Shown here piece by piece: positions 18,574 to 30,500 of a stretch of 64,000 bases of DNA. The translations under genes were made by a program, and so were the position numbers. The stretch comes from Streptomyces sp. CB02959 (lineage in GTDB: Bacteria > Actinomycetota > Actinomycetes > Streptomycetales > Streptomycetaceae). The stretch lies in contig NZ_NNBP01000001.1 of assembly GCF_002803155.1 (NCBI RefSeq), forward strand, positions 372,001-436,000. Reading direction: 5' to 3'. Position 1 is the first letter of the stretch. Each line of letters opens with the position of its first letter. The notes under the pieces are model-generated. The model did no database searches and was not told the origin of the DNA. It worked only from the letters and a program-made list of their open reading frames with translations.

Positions 18574-21500
18574 CGCTGCTCCTCCTGTTCCTGGAGAACG
18601 GTGCTCAGTTGGTGGAGCAGGCGGTCCACCTCCGCGTCGGAGAGGCCGCCGACGATCTGTGCGAGGTCCTTTCCGGGCGCCGCGGGGGCCGTTGCCCCGG
18701 CCCCGGGCGACGGCTCGGCGGCACCGGCATCGGCGCCGGCAGGTGCCCCGGCCTCGATGGCGGGGCCGGTCGGGCCGGTCGGGCCGGTCCCCAGGGTGGC
18801 GAGGTGGCGGGCCAGCCGCTCGATGGTGATGTGCTCGAACAGCAGGGTCGTCGGGAGCGGCCCGAAGTCCGGTTCCAGCTCCTTGGTGAGGGTCAGGGCG
18901 ACGAGCGAGTCGACGCCGTAGTTCTCGAAGGTGGACGTGGGGTCGAGGAGGTCCTCGGACATCTCCAGGACGCGGGCGAAGACCGCCCGCACCCGGAGTT
19001 CCGCGGCGCGGACCGGGTCCGGGCCGGACGGCTCCCCGGAGGCCGCCGCGGGGGCGGCCGCCGGGTGCCGCTCGGGCCGGGCCGCGGGCTCCGGTCCGGC
19101 GGCGGGGGCGGGCCCGGCCGCGGGGCGCGCCCCGGCGGCCGGCACGGGCACCAGGCCGTCGCTCTCGGCGACCAGCACCCGCTGGTAGGTGGCGCCCCCG
19201 TCACCGCCCGGCCGGGGGCGGGCGGTGACGCCGCGGAAGCCGTTCTGGGCGAGGACGTCGCGCCAGGCGGCCAGTCCGAGCAGCGGGGACCGCGGCAGCC
19301 GGTACTCCGCGTCCTCGAAGAGCCACCAGCCGGTTGCCAGGCCGAAGATCAGCGACATCTGGTCGCGGAGTTCGACGCCCTCGTTGACGACCAGCAGGCC
19401 GCCGGTCCGCAGCAGCTGCTTGGTGTGCGCCAGGGTGCGGTCGATCCTGCCGGTCGCGTGGAACACGTTGGTGCCCAGCACCAGGTCGTAGCCGCCGGCC
19501 TCGAAACCCTGCGCGGCCGGGTCCCGTTCGATGTCCAGGACGCGGAACGCGGCGAAGGGGTGGTCGGCGCCGAAGCGGCGGCGGCCGTGCCGGACGAACC
19601 CGTCGGAGACGTCGGTGTAGACGTACTCGACGTGCGCGCCGTGGCCCGCTTCGGCGAGGCGGCGCAGCACCAGGTCGCTGGTGCCACCGGTGCCCGCGCC
19701 CACCTCCAGCACTCGGATGCGGTCCCCGGGCTGCCTGCGCAGGCGCTCCGCCACGTACCGCAGCACGGTGCCGGCGACCTGGTCGTTGCACCGGCCGGCG
19801 GCCGGGTCCCCGGCGTAGACCGCCTCGACCAGGTCGAACGAGCCGCCGGGGAAGAGCACCTCCAGGTGGCTGCGGGCTCCGGTCAGGACGGCGGGCAGCG
19901 CGTCGAGGCAGCGCCGCAGCAGGGTGACCACCGGGCCGGTCGAGGGGTGGCGCCCGGTGAGGTGGGCGGCCGCCGCGTCGGGCCGGTCCAGGCAGCCGCG
20001 CAGGTCCGCGTCGTCGAGCCGTTCGGTGGTGACCAGTCGGTCGTCCTCGGCGCGGAGGTGGCCGCCGCGCAGCAGGACGTCGACGAGCAGGTCGAGCAGC
20101 CGCTCCTGGCCGGCGGCGACGCCGAGGCCGGCGCACAGACCGGCGCGGGTGTGGCGCTCGCCGGGCCGGTGCAGCACCCCCATGGTGCGCAGGGCGCCGA
20201 CCAGCAGGTTCCGGGCGAGCCGCTCGGTCTCCGCGGAGGCTTCCGCGGAGGCGGAGGCGGAGGCGGAGGCGGAGGCGTCCGTGGCGGTCTCCGGGCCGTC
20301 GAGGACGGCGGCCGGGCCGGCGTCGGGGGCCGGTGCCGGGCCCGGCTGCGGCCGCAGCACGGTGTCCGGGTCGACGCCGAGACCGGCGAGGATGCCGGGC
20401 TCCGCGTTGACCACCAGCAGTTGCGGCAGGGCGCCGGACAGCACCCGTTCGACGGCGGCCAGGCCCTCGTCGGCGCCGATCGGGCGGATGCCCGCGGCGG
20501 CGAAGCGGCGCAGCACCCGCTCCCGGTGGGCGTCGCCCGCGGCGTGCCAGTAGCCCCAGTTGACGATGCGGACCGGGTACGGCACGGTCTGCGCCGCGGC
20601 CAGTGCCCAGGCGTCGGCGATGTGGCAGCCCGCCGCGTATCCGGCCTGGCCGTGGTTGCCCTCCAGGGTGACCGCGGAGGAGTAGAGCAGCGTGAAGTCC
20701 AGCGGTTCGCCGCGAAGCGCGTGGAACATGCTCCGGACGGTGTCCGCCTTGGCCGACAGGGCGCTGCGCAGCTCCGCCTCGTCGAGGTCCCGGACCGGCC
20801 GGTCCACCAGCACCATCGCGGAGTGGATCACGCCGTGCAGCGCGCCGAACCGGGCCTTGGCCTCGTCGACCACCTGCCGCAGCGCCGCCTCGTCGGTGGC
20901 GTCGCACGGCGTGTAGCGCACCTCGGCGCCCAACTGCTCCAGCTCCGCCAGGAAGGCGCCGCGCTCCGCGTCCAGCGGGCCGCGCCCGACCAGGACGAGC
21001 CGGGCCCGGTAGGTGCGGGCCAGGTACCGGGCGGTGTCCCGGCCGAGCACTCCGAGCCCGCCGAGGACGAGGTACACCCCGCGGTCGCGGAAGCGCGGCG
21101 GCGCGGCGGGCAGTTCCACCCTTTCGAGCCGGCGCACCCGGCGCACCCGGCCGCGCAGGGACACCGGCCGGGCCTTGGCCAGGGCCGGTTCCTCGACCAA
21201 CGCGCGCACTCCGTCGGCGAGTTCGGTGCCGCGCACGTCCAGCAGCGCGGTGCTCAGCTGCGGGAACTCCTTGGTCGCGACCTCGCCGTAGCCGAGGAGT
21301 CCGGCGGCCGCCGGGTGCACCCGGTCCGCCTCGCCGAGCGGGAGGGCGTCGGCGGTGAGCACCTTGAGCCGGAGCGGGCGGTCGAGCAGCCCGGCCCGGT
21401 CCAGGCCCCGCACCAGGCGGTGGAGCGAGACCACACCGCGGTCCTGTGCCCGCCGCGACTCCGCGGCGCTGTCGGGCAGTCGGTCCGCCGCGTCGGTGCC

Positions 21501-24500
21501 GAGGAAGTACACCAGGTCGGTCCGCGGGGCGCGGGCCAGGGCGTCGGCCACCTCCCGCTCGCCGAGGCCGTCGGCGCCGAGCGTCAGCCGTATGTGCTCC
21601 GCGGTCGGGTGGGCGCGCTCCAGGGCGTCGACGAGGGGCGCGTCCTGCGCCGCGGCGACGGTGAGGACCGTCCGGGGAGCGGGGGCGTCCTCGCCGGTGC
21701 CGGTGCGGGGCGCGACCGCCCAGCGGGGCCGGTAGTCGATCCCGGCCGTCGCCTTCGACGGGCGCAGTACGAGGCCCAGGATCCGCACGCAGACCCGGCC
21801 CGCGGCGTCGGCGACGGTCACGTCGAACCGGTGCGCGCCCAGGGCGCGGATGCGGGACCAGCCGTCGCGGGGCACCGGGGCGTACCGCTCGATCCGGTCG
21901 GCGGCGAACGGCAGCAGCGCCCGGCCGCCGTCGTCCGCCGCGTCGCCGAGCAGCAGGGCCAGCGGGTGCAGCGCCGCGTCGAGGGCGCCCGGGTCGAGCG
22001 GGTCGGGGCGGGTGCCGGTGCCGTGCTGCCGCTCGGGGGCGCGCAGCCGGGCGAGGACGGTCCGCTCACCGGTCCAGACCTGCTCCACCCGCCGGAAGTA
22101 CGGCCCGTAGTGCAGACCGCGCCGCCGCAGCCCGGCGTAGAGCTCCTCGCCGCCCACCCGGTGCGGGCAGTCCGCCTGGATCAGGTCGATCGCCAGCGGT
22201 TCGGGCCGGTCCGGGGCGGTGCCGAGGACCTGGCCGACCGAGTGGACGGGGTCGCCGCCCGGGGCGGCGGAGATCCGGTAGTCGTACGCGGTCCCGTCGC
22301 CTTCCGCGGTGGGCCGGCCGGGCCCGAACGCCAGGGTGAGCGCGGTGCCGGACTCCGGCACCAGGACCGGGGAGAGCCAGCGGACGTCCTGGAAGACCCG
22401 CGCCGCACCGTCGCCCAGGGCTCCGGCGACCAGGCCGAGATGGCCGACGCCGGGCAGCACCAGGGTGCCGTGGACGACGTGGTCGCGGACGACCGGATCG
22501 GTCGGTGCGAGGGTGCGGGACACCTCGTGCGGGGCGTCCGGCCGGGGGCCGGCCGGGGCGGCGGGCCGCCCGCCGCGGGTGGCCGGCAGCCAGTGCCGGG
22601 CGCGTTCGAACGGGTACGTGGGCAGCGGCACGGTGCGGTGCGGGTGCGGTGCCGCCGCGTCGACCGCCGCCCAGTCGGAGAAGGCTCCGGAAACCCAGAG
22701 CCGGGCGAGCCGGGTGCGGTCGCCGCCGGCGGCCAGCGTCTGGAGGAAGTCGGGGCCCGCTCCGCCGGTGAACACGTCCGCGAGCGCGGCGTGCTGTTCG
22801 GCGTTGCCGAGGACCGCCCAGGCGCCCGGGGTCCCGTCGGCGCACGCCGCGAACTTCTCGGCGGCGTCGGCGGGGTCGGACGCCAGGAAGGCCAGCCGTT
22901 CGGGCAGGGCTTCCCGGCCGGTCCGCAGGGTGTGCGCGGCGTCGGCGAGGGCGGGCTGTTCGCGGCGGAGGAAGGCGGCCAGCTCCGCGGCGTACGCCCG
23001 CAGCCGTTCGGGGCTGCGCGCGGAGAGCACCATCAGCTCGGGGCCGTCGGACGCGGCGGCGGGCCGGTCCGCCGGGGCCCGGTACTCCTCCAGGATCACG
23101 TGCGCGTTGGTGCCGCCCGCGCCGAAGGAGCTGACGCTCGCCCGTCGCGGCTGCTCCTCCGGTCCCCCGTCCGTCTCGACGACCGGCCGGGGCCAGGGGG
23201 CGAGGGTGCGCTGCACCCGGAACGGGGAGCCGGCGAAGTCGATGTTCGGGTTGAGCTCCTCGGAGTGCAGCGAGGGGACCAACTCGCCGTGCGCGAGCTG
23301 GAGTACGGCCTTGGTCACCCCGGCGATGCCGGCGGCGCCCTCCAGGTGGCCGATGTTCGACTTCACCGAGCCGAGCACCTGGCCGCCCGCGGACTGCGGG
23401 GACCGGCCGAAGGCCAGCGCCAGCGCGGTGTGCTCGATCGGGTCGCCCAGGGCGGTCCCGGTGCCGTGCGCCTCGACGTAGCCGATGGTGCGCGGGTCGA
23501 TGCCGGCCCGGTCCAGGGCCTCTTCGACGAGTGCCTGCTGCGCCTGCGGGTTGGGCACGGTGTAGCCGCCGGTGCGGCCGCCGTGGTTCACCGCGGTCGC
23601 CTTGATCACGGCGTGGATGTGGTCGCCGTCGGCGACCGCCTCCGAGAGCCGCTTGAGCAGCACCGCGCCCACGCCCTCGCCCGGTACGTAGCCGTCGCCG
23701 CCGGCGCCGAAGGACCGGCAGCGCCCGTCGGTGGCGAGCATCCGCATCCGGCTGAGGTGGGCGTACTTCAGCGGGTGCGCGGAGACGTTGACGCCGCCGG
23801 CGAGCGCGTAGCGGCACTCGCCCCGGCGCACGCTCTCGCACGCCTGGTGCAGGGCGACCAGCGAGGCCGAGCACGCGGTGTCCACCACCACGCTCGGGCC
23901 GCGGAAGTCACCGGCGTAGGACACCTGGTTGGCGATCGCGGAGCGGTTGGCGAGCACCGTGTGGTGGTTGCCGCGGGCGGACTCGTCGGCGGCGAGCTGG
24001 GCGTAGTCGCCCCACATCACGCCGGCGAACACGCCGACGTCGCGGCCCTGGCCCCCGTAGCGGGGGCGCGGCAGGCGGGACGGCGGGTAGCCGGCGTTCT
24101 CCAGTGCCGACCAGGCGGCCTCCAGGAACAGGCGTTCCTGCGGGTCCATCAGCTTGGCCTGGGACGGCGGGATGCGGAAGAACAGCGAGTCGAAGGCGTC
24201 CACGTCGGACAGGAAGCCGCCCCACTTGCCGTAGCTGGTGCCCGGGGTCGCGGGGTCGGCGTCGAAGTGGGCGTCGGCGTCCCAGCGGTCGCGGGGCACC
24301 TCGGTGACCGCGTCCCGGCCCTGGCGCAGGTTCTCCCAGAACTCCGCCAGGTCGCGGGCCTGCGGGTAGCGCCCGCTGATGCCGATGATGGCGATGTCGT
24401 CGTCGGCGGCGCCGGCCGGGGCCGGTTCGCGCGTGGGCACGGGCGCGGGCGCGGGCCGGGACGGGGCCGGTCGCTGCTCGGCTGCCGCGCGGTCGGCCGG

Positions 24501-27500
24501 GGCCGCCGCCTCCTGCGGCGCGGCGGGGAACAGCTTCCCGACGGCGTCGGCGTGTTCGCGCAGCAGGTACTCCGCGAGGTCGTGCACCGTCCGGTACTCG
24601 AACAGCAGGGTCGCGCGGGCGCCGGGGAAGTCCCGGTCGAGCTGCGCGTTGGTCTCCATGACCAGGACGGAGTCGAGGCCGTAGGCGTCCAGCGGGGTGT
24701 GCGGATCGATCCGCTCCGCGGCCAGGCCGAGCACCTCGGACAGCAGTGCCCGCAGGTGGTCGCCGACCTGTGCGCGCAGGGCCGGGGCGGGGTCGGCCGC
24801 GGCCGGGCCGGTGGCGGGGGCCGGGCCGGTGGCGGGCGGCTGCCCGCCGGCCGGGGTGCCGGTGCCCGCGCCGCCGGTGGGCGGTGCCAGGGCCGCGTCG
24901 ACGGCCCCGGGGTCGCCGAGCGCCGGGACCAGCCGGACGAGTCCGGTGCGCGCGGCGAGCTCCAGGGCCCGCAGCCCCTCCTCGGCGCCGAACTCCCGCA
25001 TGCCGGTGCGCAGCCGGTATCCGGCGCGCTCCGCGTCGCCCATCAGGGCGTCCACCCCGCCGATCCGCCACAGGGGCCAGGCGGGCGCCAGGGTGCGGCC
25101 CGCGGCCCGCCCGGCGCGGACCCGCGCGTCGCGCCGGGCCGCGTAGGAGTCCAGGAAGCGGTTGGCCGCGGCGTACGCGCAGGTGCCGAAGTCGCCGACG
25201 ACGGAGGCGATGGAGGAGAACACCACGAACAGGTCGAGCGGCTGGTCGGCGGTGAGCGCGTCCAGCAGCCGGACGCCGTGCGCCTTGGTCGCCAGGAGTT
25301 CGGTGAAGCGGGCGCGGTCGGCTTCGAGCACGGTGGCCGTGTCGGCGGCTCCGGCGAGGTGGAAGACCCCGTCGAGGTGCCCGAAGCGCTCGGTGGCGCG
25401 CGCCACCGCGGACCGCATGCCCTCGGGGTCGGCGGTGTCGGCGGCCACGAGCAGCACCTCGGCGCCCAGCTCGACGAGTTCGTCGGCGGCGGCCCGCGCC
25501 GCGGGGCCGTCGGCCGAGCGGCTGACCAGGACCAGCCGGGCCTGGTGGGCCGACGCCAGGTGGCGTACCAGCTCCAGGCCGATGCCGCCGGTGCCGCCGG
25601 TGACGAGGTAGCGGCCGTGCCGCTTGAGCGGCAGCCCGTCCCCGGTCGGCGGGACGGCCTCCGGCACCCTGCGCAGGACGCGGACCTGGCGCCCTTGCGC
25701 GCCGTGCCGCACCTCCGCACCGGCCGGCCGGCCGCCCTGCGCGAGTTCGGCGGCCAGCAGGCCCGCCAGTGCGGGCCCGTCGGCCAGGCCGTCCGCGCAG
25801 GTCACGGTGAACATCTCGCACCCCGGCAGCACCGCGGTGACGGACCGCGCGAACCCGGCCGCGGCCTCCTGGTCGGGGCGCGGCCCCGACGCGTCCTCGG
25901 CCAGCACGTAGGCGCAGCGCACGCGCCCGGCCGGGCGGACGGTGTCCACCGCCCGGACGAGGGCGCGCAGGGCGTGCAGTCCGCGGGCGAAGGCCGCGTC
26001 GAGAGCCGCGCCCGCCTCCTCGGAGGCGCCGCCGGTCCCGTAGCCGACCGGTTCGGTGGTCAGGCCCCACAGGTGGACGACGTCCAGCGAACGGACGCCC
26101 TCCCGCGTCAGGTCCGTCAGCAGCCGGGCGAAGTCGGCGGAACTGGCGGGGTCGACGGTGTACCGGTCGGGGCCGGTACGGGCGAAGCCCGTCGCCGCGC
26201 GGACGTCGACGACGCGCCGTCCGCCGCCCAGCGCGGCCAGCTCCCGGGCGGTGGCGTCGCCGTCCGCGAGGACGAGAACGGCGTCGGCGTCGGGGCGCGT
26301 GGCCGGCGCGAGGTCCTGGCCCTGCCACACCTGCTGGTAGAAGAACGGGTCGTCGGCCACGGCAGGCCGGGGGGTGCCGGCCGGGTCCGCGGGGAGCCGG
26401 TCCGCGCCGGCCCCGAGGTGGCGGCCGCCGAAGTTCCCGATGCGGACCAGTTCGGTCCCGTCGGCGTCGAGGATGCGGACGTCGAACTGGCGCAGGCCGG
26501 AGGCCGCGTCCGCGTCGCCGACGGGGACGGCGTGCGCGTAGCAGGTGCGGGGCAGCGGCGCCCGGACCTCCAGCGCGCCGAGGCTGAACGGCACGGCGAG
26601 CGGCCGGTCCTCCTCCGGTCGCGGCTGGTCCGCCCAGTGGCAGGCGCGGAGCGCGCCGTCGAGCAGCGCCGGCGGCAGGGGCTCCGCCGGGGCGGTGTCC
26701 GTCTCGGGCAGGGCGAGGCGGACCAGCGCGCCGCCGGGCCCGAAGCGGACGTCCTCGATGACGTCGAAGGAGGTTCCGTAGTCGAACCGTGCGGCCCGGT
26801 AGGTGCGTTGCACGGCGGCGGCGTCCCGGTGCTGCGGGCAGGCCGCGCGCAGCGCGTCGAGGTCGGCGGGCGCGGCGGGCGCGGGCCGCTCGGCGGGGGA
26901 CGGTGCGCAAACCGTGCCGCGCACGTGGACGGTGCGCTCCGCGTCGCCGTCCGGGGTCCAGACGGTGAAGGCCAGTTCGCGGTCGGCGGCGCTCCGGCCG
27001 GCCGGGCGGGCGAGGGTGACGAAGACGTCGCGCGTCGCGTCCTCGATGACCACCGGCCGCCCCCACAGCACGTCCCGCAGGGAGTGCGCGCCGGCGAGTC
27101 CGGCCAGTTCGGCCGCGGCCCGCGCCATCTCCAGGCAGGCGGCGCCGGCCAGCAGCGGCCGGCCGTCGATGAGGTGGTCGCGCACCAGGGGTTCGTCGGC
27201 GCGGAAGGTCCGGCGGAAGCGGACCTCGTCGAGGGTGGACTCGTTGGCGTCGAGGAGCGGGTGCGGTCGGGCGGGCGCCGCGGCGGGCTCGGGCCGGCTC
27301 CGGTCCGCGGCGGGGACCCAGTGGCGTTCGCGGGCGAACGGGTAGTGCGGGGCGGGGATGCGGCGCGGCGCCGCCTCGTCGCCGGGGCGCTCCGCGTCCC
27401 AGTCGGCCGTGCCGTCCCGCGTCCAGCGGGCGGCGAGCGCGGCGGCCGGGCCGTCCTGGTGCCCCGGTGCGGGGTCGGTGGCGCCGCTCCGCAGCAGTGC

Positions 27501-30500
27501 CGGGTCCGGGGTGCCGTCGCGGTGGGCGCGCAGCGCGCGGACGAGGGTGGCGCCGTCCTCGGCGACCACCGCCAGGCGCTCCTCCCACACCTCGCGGCCG
27601 TGCTGGAGGGTGTGGGCGAGGTCCTCGGCGCGGACGTGGGCGCGCTCGGCGAAGTCGGCGAGGCGGTCGGCGTAGGCGCCCAGCCGCTCGGGGTCGCGTG
27701 CGGAGAGCGGGAAGACCAGCGGTCGGGGGAAGTTCTGCCCGGCCACGGGGGTGTCGGTGCGCGCGGGGCCGTCCCGGTACTCCTCCAGGACCAGGTGGGC
27801 GTTGGAGCCGCCCGCGCCGAAGGAGCTGAGCCCGGCCCGGCGGGGCGCCGGGCCGGATTCCGCGGCCGGCTCGGGCCAGTCGGCGGCCTCCCGCTGCACC
27901 CGGAACGGCGCGCGCCCGAAGTCGATGTTCGGGTTGAGCTCCTCGGAGTGCAGCGAGGGGACGAGCTGCCGGTGCCGGAACTGCAGCAGCACCTTGGTCA
28001 GCCCGGCGATACCGGCCGCCGACTCCAGGTGGCCGATGTTCGACTTCACCGAGCCGATGGGCCACCGCGGCCCGTCCGGGGTCGCGGTGCCGAAGACCTT
28101 GGCGAGCCCGGCGATCTCGATCGGGTCGCCCAGGGAGGTGCCGGTGCCGTGCGCCTCGACGTAGCCGAGGTCCGACGGCCGGAGTCCCGCCCCGTGCAGC
28201 GCCCGGCGCACCGCGTCGGCCTGCGCGTGCGGGTTGGGCACGGTGTAGCCGTTGGTGCGGCCGCCGTGGTTGACGGCGTGGCCGCGGATCACCCCGTAGA
28301 TGTGGTCGCCGTCCCGGACGGCCGCGGCCAGCGGCTTGAGCAGCACCGCGCCGACGCCCTCGCCGGGGACGTAGCCGCTGCCGCCGGCGCCGAAGGCCCG
28401 GCACCGGCCGTCGGCGGAGACGAACCTGCCCTGGCTGAGGAAGACGTACTTGTACGGGTGCAGGGAGAGGTTGACCCCGCCCGCGATGGCCACCTCGCTC
28501 TCCGCCCTGCGCAGGCTCTCGCAGGCCAGGTGGATCGCGGTCAGCGACGACGAGCACATGGTGTCGAGGGCGATGCTGGGCCCGGTCAGGCCCAGGGTGT
28601 AGGAGACGCGGTTGGCGATCGAGGCGAACGAGGAGCCGGTGACCCTGATGCCGCCGCGCTCCGCGTCGGCCGCCCCGTAGAGCTGGTACTCGCCGTACAT
28701 CACGCCGACGAAGACGCCCACGCTGTGCCCGGACAGGGCGTCCCGGCGGTATCCGGCGTCCTCCAGGACGTGCCACGACGTCTGCAGGAACAGCCGCTCC
28801 TGCGGGTCCATCAGCTCCGCCTCGCGGGGGGAGATGCCGAAGAACAGCGGGTCGAAGCGGTCGACGTCGCGCAGGAAGCCGCCCCACTTGGAGGAGGCGC
28901 GGCCGCGGGCGGACGGGTCCGGGTCGAAGTAGCGCGCGTGGTCCCAACGGTCGGCGGGGATCTCGGTGATGCAGTCGCGGCCGTCGGAGAGGTTCTGCCA
29001 GAACGCGTCCAGGTCGTCGGCCATGGGGTAGCGGCCGGTGAGTCCGATGACGGCGACGGCGTCGTCGTCGTACGGCGCGTCCGGGGCCGGGGCCGGGGCC
29101 GCGGGAGCGGTGCGGGCGGCGACGGGCGCGGCCTCCTCCCGGGCGGCGACGGCACCTGCGGTGGCCGCCGCGGAGTCCGCCCCATCCGCCTCGCTCTTCT
29201 CCGACGCCCCGTCCGCACCGGCCAGTTCGCGCAGCCGGGCGGCGTGTTCGGCGACGAAGTACCCCGCCATTTCCTCCAGGGTGGCGTACTCGAAGAACAG
29301 GGTCTTGGGCAGGTCGTCGAAGTGCCGGTCGAGTTCGGTGTTGAGCGTGGTGATGATGAGCGAGTCGATGCCGTAGCGGTCGAAGGGGACCCGCAGGTCG
29401 AGCTCGGCCGGGTCGAGTTTGGTCCGCTCGGCGAGCAGCCCGCGCAGGAAGGTCCCCACCCACGCGGTGAGGTCCGCCTCGGACAGCTCCGTCCGGGCCG
29501 TCCCCGGGACCGCGGCCGGGCGTGCCGCGGCCCGCACGGGGGTCGGCGCGAGCGCAGCCGCGACCCGGACCGGGTCCCCGTATCCGACGAGGACCGCACC
29601 GCCGTCCTGGCCCAGCGCCGCGTCGAAGGCCGCCAGGCCGTCGGCCGTCGGCATCGGGACCAGGCCGAGGCGGTGGCGCAGTGCCCGGGCGGCGTCCTCG
29701 TCCTGGCGCATACCGCCGTCCTGCCAGAGCGGCCAGGCCAGGGAGACGGTGCGGCCGGGGCGGCGGCCGTCCGCCGCCTGGGCGCGGCGGCGCTCGGCGA
29801 ACGCGTCGAGGAACGCGTTGGCGTAGGCGTAGTCGCTCTGCCCCGGGTTGCCGAAGACGCCGGCGATGGAGGAGAAGCAGACGAAGAAGTCCAGCGGGTC
29901 CTCGGCGGTGAGCCGGTCGAGGTGCACCGTGCCGTGCACCTTGGGGCGCACGACCTCGGTGAACTCCTCCCAGCTCTTGCGGAGCAGGAACCCGTCGTGC
30001 AGCGTGCCGGCCGCGTGCACCACGCCGCGCAGCGGGCCGTGGTCGGCGCGGACGGCCGCGAGCAGCGCGCCCAGGCTCTCCTCGTCGGCCACGTCGGCGC
30101 GCCGGAAGACGACCTCGCAGCCGGTCGCCCGGAGGTCCGCGATCCGCCGCTCGGCCTCCGGGCCCGGCGCGGTCCGGCCGGTCAGCACCAGGGTGGCGGC
30201 GACCCCGCGTGCGAGGTGCTCGGCCACGGTCAGGCCGAGCCGGCCCGCGCCGCCGGTGAGCAGGTATACCCCGCCGTCCCTGAGCGCCGGGCCGTCGGCG
30301 GTCGCGGGGGCGTCGGGAGCGGCGTCGAGCCGCCGGTGACGGCGTACCTGCCGGACGCCGTCGGCGTACCGGGTCTCGGCCTCGCCGTCGTCCAGGAGCG
30401 CCGACTCCTCGACGAGTGTGCGCAGTACGGGGGCGTCGGCGTCCAGGCCGACCAGGCGGTGGAGCAGGCGCGGGTTCTCCAACGTGACGCTCCGGGCCAG

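Noticed and set aside
21000..21120. Loss of the YxxxN Asn in the third KR of PKS F (YAAGC), taken as a sign of inactivity
   Set aside because: YAAGC is a frequent variant in trans-AT ketoreductases, so it is not evidence for inactivity. The YAAGI form in the last KR of PKS A is similar.
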